A stretch of 53,389 nucleotides of DNA from a bacterium BMS3Abin06 (GTDB taxonomy: Bacteria; Nitrospirota; Thermodesulfovibrionia; UBA6902). Positions 16,151 to 26,000 of this stretch are shown one piece after another (position 1 is the first letter of the stretch; each line of letters begins with the position of its first letter). The stretch is from positions 1 to 53,389 of the forward strand of contig BDSY01000047.1 in the NCBI GenBank assembly GCA_002897895.1. The letters run 5' to 3'. The position numbers and the translations under genes were made by a program. The notes beneath the pieces were generated by a model. The model worked only from the letters and a program-made list of their open reading frames with translations, had not been told where the DNA came from and did not search any database.

Positions 16151-17165
16151 TCCTGGTGAATTCTCTTCCATTTCGCTGAAAAGCAACCACTGCCTTCATA
16201 TGTTCTTTGCCGGTGCGGGAAAAATAGTGTCTGCCGTTATTCTTTGAGACAAAGAACATATATTCCGCATCAGCGGGATAAAGCGCAGCTTTTATGGATT
16301 TTATTCCCGGAGATGCTATTGGTCCCGGAGGCAACCCTTTGATGACATAAGTATTGTATGGAGTCTCTCTCCTTAGATCCCTGTACCTTATTCGCTTTCT
16401 TCTCGTTTTTACTCCGTAAAGAACTGTAGGGTCGGCCTGAAGCTTCATATTCTTTTTTAAACGGTTATGGTACACAGCAGAAATCATGGGGCGCTCCGAA
16501 TCGTATATTGCCTCTTTTTCAATTATTGAGGCAAGCGTCAGCACCTCATTTTCACTCATACCTAATTCTTCGGCTCTTTCCCTCAATGGCTCATCAAATT
16601 TTTCCTTTAACCGCTGGATCATGATTTTAAAGATGACTTTCGGGTCGGTTCCCTTTGAAAAATTATAAGTATCCGGGAATATATATCCTTCCAGGCTCGG
16701 GGCATATATATCGAGAGAAGCGAGGAAGTCAGTGTCGTATACAAGCTGCCACGACTCCTCGTCAATAAGGCCTGCGTCCTTAAATTTCTTTTTAATGTCT
16801 TTAAGCGTAGAGCCCTCCGGTATGTTAATGCTGAATTGAATAGTCCGGCCTGAAATCAAATCTTCAAATATCTGCAATGGACTCATGGAAGCACTGAGGC
16901 TGTAATACCCCGGCTTTAACTGTCTGTCAGTGTCAGTCATCCTGCCAAGCAGGAGGAAAGTCATACTGTTTTCAATAATGCCGTTGTTTTTTAATATATC
17001 AATTCCTTTTGCAAAGCTTGCCCCCTCCGTAATTTCTACTTCTTTCCACTTTTCTTCAAAAGAAACAGGTGTTATGAAATGAATCAGCAAGGATAAACTT
17101 GCTAAAACGGCAAAGGTGGCAATCAGTGCAACTACTTGTAATAAAGGAGATGTGCTTTTATTCAT
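16128..17165 (-). CDS. mltG: Endolytic murein transglycosylase MltG
   Basis: 345 residues. One N-terminal membrane helix (about 8-31), then a LysM-like region and the YceG domain. Catalytic Glu in LASIIEKEAIYDSERPMISA; other landmarks are VYHNRLKKNMKLQADPTVLYG, ETPYNTYVIKGLPPGPI and SPGIKSIKAALYPA. MltG cuts nascent glycan strands at the membrane and sets their length. It follows a truncated ruvX by 12 bases; ruvX-mltG adjacency is common in bacteria. Confidence 0.95.
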   Translation of the reverse strand: MNKSTSPLLQVVALIATFAVLASLSLLIHFITPVSFEEKWKEVEITEGASFAKGIDILKNNGIIENSMTFLLLGRMTDTDRQLKPGYYSLSASMSPLQIFEDLISGRTIQFSINIPEGSTLKDIKKKFKDAGLIDEESWQLVYDTDFLASLDIYAPSLEGYIFPDTYNFSKGTDPKVIFKIMIQRLKEKFDEPLRERAEELGMSENEVLTLASIIEKEAIYDSERPMISAVYHNRLKKNMKLQADPTVLYGVKTRRKRIRYRDLRRETPYNTYVIKGLPPGPIASPGIKSIKAALYPADAEYMFFVSKNNGRHYFSRTGKEHMKAVVAFQRNGREFTRNAEKKEN

Positions 17166-17177
17166 GGTCTCTTGCTG

Positions 17178-17339
17178 TCAAAATAGTTTTGAAGAATTAC
17201 ATTCCTCAATAATCCTTTTCAGGGCTGCCATATAGTCATTACGGCTTACAGTCTCCATACCTTGAGCAGTAAACCCCGGGCTGCCGCTTATTGCAATGAC
17301 TGCAGGTTTATAGCCGACATCAAGTCCCACAACTCTCAT
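17178..17339 (-). pseudogene. ruvX: Truncated ruvX (yqgF) fragment
   Basis: Only 53 codons, starting MRVVGLDVGYKPAVIAISGS and continuing GFTAQGMETVSRNDY. These match the first third of RuvX/YqgF, the RNase H-fold Holliday junction resolvase / pre-16S processing factor (normally ~140 residues). The frame then stops, and mltG starts 12 bases later, so the remaining two thirds, including the DERLTT-type region, are missing. Position upstream of mltG is where an intact ruvX would be. Since ruvX is usually important, an intact copy may exist elsewhere. Confidence 0.65.
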
Positions 17340-17493
17340 CTTATTAGCATGCCAGAACATAATGTAAAAAGCAATCGACCGACAGGGCTGAACATCTTGA
17401 TTTTTCAATGATTTCAAGAGATTAAAGGGAAGTTTGTAATTTTTTATCTCTTAATGCCGGGGCTGTTTCTACTTTTACATAATATGGATATCG

Positions 17494-18786
17494 TCATTCA
17501 GCGTTTAACTCTTCATACTCCTCAATCTTCTTCGCAGACTCGTAATAATCAATCTCTGCACGGGCGATTTTCTCCGCTTCTTTTTGAAGCTCCTTTTCTT
17601 TTCCCTGAATGAAACCCTGAATCATCTCAAACTTCTGCTTTTGTAAATCAAGAAACCGTTCATCAATAACAGGGGTCAACGGATATTCGTTCCTGTTCTG
17701 CCCTTCAGTCAATATTTCCGTAAAGGCCTTCCCGGTTTTAGGCGCAATTTTCTTGGCCTCATTAACTGCTCTGTACCACTCTGAATGCATAATCTTATAG
17801 TAGTCTCTCATTGACTGCTTATTAAAGTGAACAAAGTAAGTCCTGTTGTCACGGACAATATTAAATGTTACCCGAACAGAATCCGTGTCTATGGTATCTA
17901 CAAAGACCAGATTATCACCGTCTTTAGCAATCTCCCATTTCAAGTCCCATAAAAACAGGCCCATTCTTGCAAATATCTGCTGCAACAAATAAGCTCCGAG
18001 AATGGCCATAATCATTGACTTTGCGAAGGTGTTTCCATCCGTACCGGAAATCAATGCAGCTTCCTGGCGGCTGATGTTTCTGTCTTCCGGCTCATATTTG
18101 GTCGTCAAGTCAACAATGGGGTAATCAAACTGAATCCACGGGGAAAGCGGCCTGTCGATACCGAGATCATTTAAATATTCTTTTTTGTCTGAATCGCTGA
18201 GTGCACTGTATTTCCTCAAAATAGACGACCCGCTCGTTATGCCCAGTCTGACAATGTATTCAAGGGGAATAACGTACTGATCAAGATGATGATATTTTTC
18301 ATAATCATAAAAATGCCATACCAATAATTTATTAAGTTCAGGTTTTTCAACTTTATACTTTTTAATTAACGTCAGATTGCTCGGGCAGGAGGGAAATCCT
18401 TTTGCATAAACTTCACCGCTGCTCCGGTCAATCATGCCTGCGTGATGTGTCGGAGCGCCGTTTTTGCTGAATCCGGAGAGGACTTTTTCCACAAGCCCGC
18501 TCACATCTTTTTGAATTAGACTTCCCTCTTCGGATAATTTTTGCGAAAGATTTTTCCACGCCTCCGGGTTCTGCAGCTCCTGAAACACAAGATGCCTGAA
18601 ACTCGCCCTTCCGACATCACTCCCCTCTATATTGAATATAGTGCCTACATCAAAAACAGACCCCCCGGCAGTTGTTTCACTGATCAGCAGTTCCGGGTGA
18701 TCCGGCACGTCATAGAGTTTTTGTACGGAACCCGTATAGCATGGATTATCCAGGTTCAGACTTATCTTATTCGGAAATTCACTCAT
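17494..18786 (-). CDS. SAICAR synthetase (PurC)-like protein, long form
   Basis: 430 residues. Several PurC signatures can be read in order: GSVQKLYDV near residue 19 (for GKVRDIY), VIPLEYIVRLGITSGSSILR, FDYPIVDLTTKYEPEDRNIS, LFLWDLKWEIAKDGDNLVFV and DTIDTDSVR. PurC condenses CAIR with aspartate using ATP in purine synthesis. The usual length is 240-300 residues; this one has an extra ~70-residue insertion after residue 50 and a charged helical C-terminal tail. So it is a member of the fold with an uncertain substrate. GGAGG is 7 bases before ATG. No other purine genes are adjacent. Confidence 0.68.
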   Translation of the reverse strand: MSEFPNKISLNLDNPCYTGSVQKLYDVPDHPELLISETTAGGSVFDVGTIFNIEGSDVGRASFRHLVFQELQNPEAWKNLSQKLSEEGSLIQKDVSGLVEKVLSGFSKNGAPTHHAGMIDRSSGEVYAKGFPSCPSNLTLIKKYKVEKPELNKLLVWHFYDYEKYHHLDQYVIPLEYIVRLGITSGSSILRKYSALSDSDKKEYLNDLGIDRPLSPWIQFDYPIVDLTTKYEPEDRNISRQEAALISGTDGNTFAKSMIMAILGAYLLQQIFARMGLFLWDLKWEIAKDGDNLVFVDTIDTDSVRVTFNIVRDNRTYFVHFNKQSMRDYYKIMHSEWYRAVNEAKKIAPKTGKAFTEILTEGQNRNEYPLTPVIDERFLDLQKQKFEMIQGFIQGKEKELQKEAEKIARAEIDYYESAKKIEEYEELNAE

Positions 18787-18901
18787 CTTATTACCTCCGG
18801 AAAATATAGAGAATAAATATCAAAAGTTACTGCCATAACTCTTCAGATACAAATCAGGCAATAACTTGAATTAAGAAATAAGGATAGCATAAAGAGGAGG
18901 G

Positions 18902-19708
18902 CTAAGAACAGATTCCGGAAGGTCTGTACATCTCCGGCCTTCTGTCTTTAAAGATATTATTACAGGAATTTAAAGCCTTGTCCCTTGCCGATGCCGGGTC
19001 AATATCCGTAACTATCAGCGCTTCTTCATCCTCCGGCGCCCTTACTAAAATCTCACCTTTTGGAGAGACAACTTCGCTCTTGCCAATAAATGTAAGTGAT
19101 TGTTCCTTTTTTCGGTCTTCTGTTCCAATCCTGTTTGCAGTCACCGCATATACCATATTTTCAAGACACCTGACAGGCATGGCGTCAGGGCAGAAAGGCA
19201 GGACCAGATTTGAAGGATGTGCAATAACCTCTGCTCCTGAAAGTGCAAGACTTCTCATTGATTCGGGAAAGAACCAGTCAAAGCATATCATAATGCCGAT
19301 GCGGCCGATTTTTGTATCCCAGACTTTAAACCCCGTATCCCCGGGGGTAAAGTAAAGCGTTTCCTCAAAAAAGAGATGAGTTTTCCGGTAGACCCCGATT
19401 AATCCATCCGGCCCGGTGAAGACCGCTGAATTATAATATCTACCCCCTTCTTTTTCCGGAAGACCCGCAACAATGTAAATACCTCTTTTATCTGATAATT
19501 CTAAAAGCGCTTCCGTAGTATCTCCATCAGGTACGGATTCTGAAAGCTCGGCCACTTCATCGGCAGACGCAAACTGGTAGCCTGTGGCAAAAAATTCCGG
19601 CAGCACAAGGAGTTCGAAATCCGCATGTTTTGCTGCTGATATAACTTTTTTTATATTTTCTTCTTTTTTGCCAAAAGACGGATTGAACTGATAAAATCCT
19701 GCTTTCAT
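18902..19708 (-). CDS. Carbon-nitrogen hydrolase (nitrilase superfamily)
   Basis: 268 residues with the catalytic triad of the family: Glu in LVLPEFFATGY, Lys in YRKTHLFFEE, Cys in IGIMICFDWFFPESMRSL. Members hydrolyse amides or nitriles, for instance omega-amidase or N-carbamoyl substrates. Substrate not predictable here. It has no visible Shine-Dalgarno and is divergent from the DUF362 gene across a repeat-bearing spacer. A distance of 115 bases separates it from the purC-like gene on the same strand. Confidence 0.92.
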   Translation of the reverse strand: MKAGFYQFNPSFGKKEENIKKVISAAKHADFELLVLPEFFATGYQFASADEVAELSESVPDGDTTEALLELSDKRGIYIVAGLPEKEGGRYYNSAVFTGPDGLIGVYRKTHLFFEETLYFTPGDTGFKVWDTKIGRIGIMICFDWFFPESMRSLALSGAEVIAHPSNLVLPFCPDAMPVRCLENMVYAVTANRIGTEDRKKEQSLTFIGKSEVVSPKGEILVRAPEDEEALIVTDIDPASARDKALNSCNNIFKDRRPEMYRPSGICS

Positions 19709-19750
19709 GGAATTAAAATACCATCAATTACTCAGGATTGTCGAATTATC

Positions 19751-19824
19751 AGCGGTCAGCCGTCAGCTTTCAGGGATCAGCTAAAAATTCCGTGCTGACA
19801 GCTGATCGCTGAAGGCTGAAAGCT
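19751..19824. repeat. Intergenic inverted repeat of CAGC-rich units
   Basis: AGCGGTCAGCCGTCAGCTTT and the facing AGCTGATCGCTGAAGGCTGA form an imperfect stem of about 22 bp. It sits between two divergent genes, so it is not a simple terminator. Such AGCTTTCAGC-type repeats are widespread intergenic elements. Confidence 0.6.
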
Positions 19825-19853
19825 ATTTAGTTTTTTTGTTACCATAAGTTGCC

Positions 19854-20972
19854 ATGTCAAAAGTGATTATCAGAAAAGCGGAATACAACTACAATACACT
19901 GAAGCCGGTAATCTTTGAGATTATGGATTCCCTTGGAGGAAATCGGATTCAAACGAACAGCAGCGTTCTCATTAAACCCAACCTTCTTGCCCCTGCCACC
20001 CCTGAAAAAGCAATAGTTACACATCCATTGATTATAAAAGCAGTGGTTGAGTATGTACTTGACAAGGGCGCAAGACCCCGGATTTCCGACAGTCCGGCCA
20101 TGGGTTCCTTTGACAGGGTGCTGCGGGAAAGCGGCATTAAAGAAGCTCTTGCAGGACTTGACATTGAATATAAAGAATTCAAGGATTCGGTTTCTGTTGA
20201 TATCGGCAAGCCTTTCGGGAAGATAGATATTGCCGCAGATGCCGTGAATGCGGATTTTTTCGTAAACCTGCCCAAACTCAAAACCCATACCCAGATGCTC
20301 CTTACCCTCGGAATAAAAAACCTGTTCGGCTGCATAGTGGGATTGAGCAAGCCTGAATGGCATCTCAGGACAGGTGTGGACAGGGAAATGTTCACAACCC
20401 TTTTAGTGAAAATATATCAGGCCGTTAATCCGTCAATTACAATTCTTGACGGTATCCTCTCAATGCAGGGACAGGGGCCGGGCAAGGGCGGTGAGCCGAG
20501 AGAGCTCGGCGTTATTCTGGGAAGTCAAAATGCGGCTGCACTTGATATTGCCGTATGTAAGATGCTGGGGATAATGCCCGGTAAGGTGTTGACAAATAAA
20601 ATAGCCGGAGATCATAGCCTTGCGACTGATGAAATTACCATTGACGGCAATCTGCCGCAAATAAGAGATTTCAGTTTGCCCGAAATAACGCCTCTCGTCT
20701 TCGGGCCGGAGAAATTTCACGGTTTTATGCGCAGGCATCTCGTGCAGAGGCCGTCATGCAATGACTCTTTGTGTAAGCTCTGCGGGGAATGCCGGAAATA
20801 CTGCCCTGCCGAAGCAATAACGCAGAGCAGGAAAAAAATTCACTTTGATTATGATAAATGCATCAGGTGTTACTGCTGCATTGAGGTCTGCCCTCACGGC
20901 GCATTAAGGACGTATGAGACATTAACAGGAAAAATTACAAGAAAAATATTGAAGCGTCTGAAAACCCCGTGA
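19854..20972 (+). CDS. DUF362 protein with C-terminal ferredoxin domain
   Basis: 372 residues. Residues ~1-290 are a DUF362 domain (SVLIKPNLLAPATPEKAIVT, FFVNLPKLKTHTQMLLTLGI, KNLFGCIVG). The C-terminus holds two [4Fe-4S] binding motifs, CKLCGECRKYCP and CIRCYCCIEVCPHGAL. DUF362 proteins are thought to take part in redox or cofactor chemistry, but no reaction is settled. A second DUF362 protein without clusters lies at 26355..27398. Confidence 0.9.
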   Translation: MSKVIIRKAEYNYNTLKPVIFEIMDSLGGNRIQTNSSVLIKPNLLAPATPEKAIVTHPLIIKAVVEYVLDKGARPRISDSPAMGSFDRVLRESGIKEALAGLDIEYKEFKDSVSVDIGKPFGKIDIAADAVNADFFVNLPKLKTHTQMLLTLGIKNLFGCIVGLSKPEWHLRTGVDREMFTTLLVKIYQAVNPSITILDGILSMQGQGPGKGGEPRELGVILGSQNAAALDIAVCKMLGIMPGKVLTNKIAGDHSLATDEITIDGNLPQIRDFSLPEITPLVFGPEKFHGFMRRHLVQRPSCNDSLCKLCGECRKYCPAEAITQSRKKIHFDYDKCIRCYCCIEVCPHGALRTYETLTGKITRKILKRLKTP

Positions 20973-20985
20973 CTTCAACTGCCGG

Positions 20986-21019
20986 CATTCGGAAATTCCG
21001 GAACTTGCCGAATCAAGCC
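20986..21019 (+). repeat. 34-bp dispersed repeat, copy 1
   Basis: CATTCGGAAATTCCGGAACT followed by TGCCGAATCAAGCC. It resembles 22574..22607 at about 29 of 34 positions. ATTCGG and CCGAAT can pair around a TTCCGGAA core. It lies just after the DUF362 stop codon. Confidence 0.65.
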
Positions 21020-21106
21020 TCCATCCTTTACTCTTTATCTTTATGTCAGGGAAGGTTATAATGCATCCAATAATTCTAATTTCCTGAAAAAGGAAAAGGA
21101 GGAGAT

Positions 21107-21190
21107 ATGGGAGACAAAGGCGGCAAGAAGGATAAGGCAAAATCCACAAAACAGGCGAAAACAAAAAAAGACGCAAAAAAGAAAAAATAA
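21107..21190 (+). CDS. Very small Lys-rich protein (27 residues)
   Basis: 27 codons beginning MGDKGGKKDKAKSTKQAKTK, with 13 lysines. AAGGAGGAG directly precedes the ATG, one of the best ribosome binding sites in the window, so it is very likely translated. It ends 13 bases before the RNA-binding protein and should be in the same transcript. Similar MGDK-type short basic proteins are, to my recollection, common beside RNA-binding genes in Nitrospirota and deltaproteobacteria. A nucleic-acid-binding or ribosome-associated role is inference from composition. Confidence 0.72.
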   Translation: MGDKGGKKDKAKSTKQAKTKKDAKKKK

Positions 21191-21203
21191 GGAGATTTAA
21201 TAA

Positions 21204-21620
21204 ATGAATATCTATGTAGGTAATTTGTCACGTGAGATCACCGCAGATGAATTGAGACAGGCTTTCGAGGAATTCGGGCAGGTTGAAACCGTAAATATCA
21301 TAAAGGACAAGTATAGTGGTGAATCAAAAGGATTTGGATTCGTTGTGATGCCTTCTAAAGATGAAGGACAGTCTGCAATCGATAGCCTGAATGGCAAAGA
21401 GTTAAAAGGGAGAACTCTTAACGTGAATGAAGCTCGCCCACGTACCGACAATCGCGGCGGCAAAGGGGGATTCGGCGGTGCTGGAAGAGGCGGCGGCAGA
21501 GGAGGATTCGGCGGCGGTGGAAAAGGCGGCGGCAGAGGAGGATTCGGCGGCGGTGGAAAAGGTGGCGGCAGAGGAGGGTTTGGCGGCGGCGGTGGAAGAA
21601 GCCGGGGGGGTGACAGATGA
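21204..21620 (+). CDS. RRM RNA-binding protein with Gly-rich tail
   Basis: 138 residues. Residues 1-78 are an RNA recognition motif with RNP2 IYVGNL (3-8) and RNP1 KGFGFVVM (42-49), carrying the aromatic RNA-stacking residues. The remainder is a low-complexity Gly/Arg/Phe tail built from 12-residue units. Related bacterial and cyanobacterial Rbp proteins are cold-inducible RNA chaperones. AAGGAG precedes the ATG. Confidence 0.93.
   Translation: MNIYVGNLSREITADELRQAFEEFGQVETVNIIKDKYSGESKGFGFVVMPSKDEGQSAIDSLNGKELKGRTLNVNEARPRTDNRGGKGGFGGAGRGGGRGGFGGGGKGGGRGGFGGGGKGGGRGGFGGGGGRSRGGDR
21465..21600 (+). repeat. 36-bp tandem repeat within the RRM gene
   Basis: Three in-register 36-bp units (21465, 21501, 21537) plus a partial fourth, encoding GGFGGGGKGGGR-type 12-mers. 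Units two and three differ at a single base, a sign of recent expansion; length may vary between strains. Confidence 0.85.
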
Positions 21621-21704
21621 GGACGAGAGGAGGCCTTAGTGTCTGATATTGAAAAAACAAGAGAAAAGCTCCGCCTCTCAGGTTAAGAGGGCCCGGGGAC
21701 TTAT

Positions 21705-22323
<619 letters not shown>

Positions 22324-22572
22324 AATATACACCTCCTTCGTATGCTTTTATTGTATGTATAATAAATGCGTCTGTCAAGACGGGGTTATTTAAAATGAAA
22401 AGTATCCTTGTTTGCCTTGTCAGCGAAGAGTAAAGAGGATAAGTGCGAGAGGCTGCTGATTTCTTTTAAATCCTCGGAAGAAACTCCTCAAACTGAGAAA
22501 ATCAGACAGATTGACCCGCTCAAAATGAGTGACATCTTAGTAGACATGGATATTATCATTTAACCGATGCTA

Positions 22573-23031
22573 TCATTCAGAAACTCCGGAACTGCTCGAA
22601 TCAAGCCGGATTGTCACCGGCCCGTCATTAATCAGGCTGACTTCCATATGCGCTCCGAAGATACCTTCCTTGACCTCAAGGCCGTTTTCCCGCAATAAAT
22701 TATTAAATCTCTCCCAATAGTCTCTGGCCATTTCGGGATCGGCTGATTGCTCGAATCCGGGACGGTTCCCTTTTTTTGTATTTGCATAAAGGGTAAACTG
22801 GGAAACGCTCAGAATTTGCCCGTTGACCTGCTGAATATTTAAATTCATCCTTCCCCGTTCATCTTCAAAGATACGCAGGTTTGAGACCTTTTTACAGAGG
22901 TATTCCACATCTTTTATTTCGTCATCTTTCCCAATGCCGACAAAGAGCAACAGGCCTTTTTCGATACCGGCAATTCCCTCTCTTTTGACAACAACATCAG
23001 CGCTTTTTACTCTCTGAATTAGAATTCTCAT
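22573..23031 (-). CDS. dtd: D-aminoacyl-tRNA deacylase
   Basis: 152 residues, normal length. The enzyme removes D-amino acids (and glycine from tRNA-Ala) mischarged onto tRNA. The two family motifs are present: SQFTLYANTKKGNRPGF and the C-terminal NDGPVT. It opens with MRILIQRVKSADVVV. The last nine residues come from a dispersed repeat and follow the end of the fold. Divergent from the kinase/pyrophosphorylase gene with 42 bases between start codons. Confidence 0.95.
   Translation of the reverse strand: MRILIQRVKSADVVVKREGIAGIEKGLLLFVGIGKDDEIKDVEYLCKKVSNLRIFEDERGRMNLNIQQVNGQILSVSQFTLYANTKKGNRPGFEQSADPEMARDYWERFNNLLRENGLEVKEGIFGAHMEVSLINDGPVTIRLDSSSSGVSE
22574..22607 (+). repeat. 34-bp dispersed repeat, copy 2
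   Basis: CATTCAGAAACTCCGGAACT followed by GCTCGAATCAAGCC, related to 20986..21019. It encodes the last residues of the dtd product on the other strand (DSSSSGVSE). Confidence 0.65.
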
Positions 23032-23073
23032 TTTTCCACTTTTGCTGCATATGTTAAAATAATAAATTCGCCT

Positions 23074-26000
23074 ATGTCCAATGAACTTATTAAAACAATA
23101 GTCAGTGAGAACGAAGATATCCGGAACCGTTCAATTAACTTTCTTCTGCAGGACAAAAAGAAAGACGAACTCCTGAAACTTGCAGAGGAGCTGGAGGCCT
23201 TCCGGAAATCTTCGGACAATCTTTACAATAAAGTCAGGGCTTCCCTGTTTCTCTTTGTTATTTACAGGTTTTATCTTCAAAAAAACAGCGAAATAATTCA
23301 ATGCGGGGAAATTCCCTTTGAAGGCGTTAAAGCGGCTTTTGAAAGGGATTTTGAAAAAGCCCTCGGAATCTATTTAAACAACGGCAGTCACAACAGCGCC
23401 GTATTCAGTGCAATAGCGGATTCCTATTACAAGGTATCCTTCAAATACCTGCTTGACCAGGTAAAACTATCCATCAGCCTTTGCAATGAAAACTATAATC
23501 TTTATAATATCAACGGCCTTGATGAGTATCCTTTTGCGGTTCCCGCAGACCTGACTGCTCCTGATGTTGAAACAGGCCGTTATCCTGTTGGAATGGATGC
23601 CTCGCCGGTGAGGCTTGACCCGTCACACAGCGGATGGTCCGATATCTTTTTCCTTGGCATGGATTTTCCGGAAGGTGCAAGGGTTGTCAATATGTCCGTT
23701 AATTTAAGGATTCATGGAAGCAGCGATCCCATCCTCCCGCCCTGCGAGTGTTACTGCCGGTTTATTGAAGAGCCTGTAATACACCTGGTCTCTATTGATT
23801 TAAAGGCTTCCAAGAAAATATCCGCTTTGCAGGAACTCTTCAATTTCGGGAATGATTACCTTTCGCTGCTTAAGGCCGGGGTTGTAGCCTCCGGGATTAT
23901 TCCCCCATGTTTTGAAAATAAGGATATTCCATTGAAAGATATATTACGCAGCATGCTGAACAAATCCGGTGGAATAGAAATAATTACAAAGGTAAACGGT
24001 ATTCCGAAGGGGTCGCGTCTGGCAGTCAGCACAACGCTGCTCTCGACAATCATCACCCGCCTGATGCGTTTCAGCGGCCAGATAAAAAACCGGACGGGCG
24101 GATTGCAGGAAGATGAGAGACGGGTAGTGGCTTCAAGGGCGATTCTGGGAGAATGGCTTGGCGGTTCAGGCGGGGGATGGCAGGATTCCGGGGGCCTCTG
24201 GCCCGGTATAAAGGTAATTGCGGGGAAGTTAGCTGAAGAAGGCAGGCCCGAATTCGGCATCAGCCGGGGGTGTCTGCTGCCTGAGCACAATGTCTTCACA
24301 AGAGAGGAGATATCAGGAGAAGTTGAACAGAGGATACTTGATTCCATGGTTTTGGTTCACGGCGGCATTTCCCAGGATGTCGGCCCTGTCCTGGAGATGG
24401 TCACTGGAAAATATCTACTGAAATATGAAGAAGAATGGAAGGCCCGGATAGAGGGAATCCGCCTGTTTGACGGGATTGTCGATGCCCTGAAAGCCGGAGA
24501 TATGCAGGAACTCGGCAGGCTTACAACTGAAGACTGGGAAGAGTCGATCCGGAAAATTATTCCCTGGGTGAACAATGCCTTTACAGAAGATATGATCCAC
24601 AAGGTAAAGGAAGAGTTCAGGGGGGATTACTTAGGCTTTATGATGCTTGGAGGCATGTCGGGCGGTGGAATGGCATTTATAGTAAATCCCGGTATAAGGG
24701 AAGTCTTCAAAAAGAGAATAGCCGGGATCATGCATGGACTGAAAGAATTATACAATTCTTCCTTCCCGTTTATTATTGATCCGGTTGTGTATGATTTTGA
24801 AATTAATCACCACGGGATCATGGCCCGTTTGTTCAGAGGCAGGGATGCAGAAGTTCCTGGAATGTACCCGGATTTCAGAGGCAAAACAGATACGGACAGA
24901 CCTTCCGATGAAGAAATTGATGAGACTGAGATCAGGAACAGATATGGTTTTGATGAGAGGTCTCATGAATATATGAAAAAGTTGTTAAAGAGCGGGGAGA
25001 TCGGGCTCGAAAAAAACCGCCTGCCCGCAGCAACCCGTATCCAAGATGCCGGATATGATGATATCCTGCATTTTGAAAATGAGAAGGCTGATAGTAAATA
25101 TTATGACCTGGGAATAGATTCAATAAAGAAAAGAGAGATAGCGGTTGTTACCTTTGCCGGCGGCATGGGGAGCCGCTGGAGCGGGGGCGGAGCTGTTGTA
25201 AAGCCCATTAATCCCTTTATGGAAATAAACGGCAAATACAGGACATTCATTGAAAGCCATATTGCAAAGAGCAGGAAAACCGGGGAATTATCCGGCTTCA
25301 TGCCTCCTCATGTATTTACTACAAGTTACCTGACACATGGCGCAATCGTTAAGTATCTGGAGAGTTTTAATTATTTTGATTACGAGGGAGAGGTATATCT
25401 GTCGCCCGGAAAATCAATAGGGCACAGGGTCTATCCAATGGAGCGCGATCTCAGGTTTTACTGGGAAGAACAGTTCCAGCAGAAAATGGACGACAATGTC
25501 CAGAAAATCCGGGATGATCTGCACAGGGCATTAATAGAATGGGCAAAATCTAAAGGAGAGGGAGAGGATTATTCTGAAAATAAACACATTCTCAGGTTTA
25601 ATCCGCCCGGACACTGGTATGAGATTCCAAATCTTCTGAAGAACGGTGTGCTTGCCGGAATGCTCAGGGATAATGAAAATCTCAAATACCTGCTTTGCCA
25701 CAACATCGATACCCTCGGAGCATATGTCGAACCCGCGCTGCTCGGGATGCATATTGCAGGCGGCTCATGCCTTACTTTTGAAGTAACCCCGAGGAGAATA
25801 GAAGATGCCGGCGGAGGACTGGCAAAGATTGACGGCCGGATCCGGCTCATTGAGGGATTAGCCATGCCGCATGAGGAAGATGAATACAGATTGAGTTATT
25901 ATAATACGCTGACAAACTGGGCAACCATCGACTCTTTGCTGGATTTCTTCGGGCTGGACAGGGACCTGATAATGGAAGCAGATGAGAATATGGAAAAACA

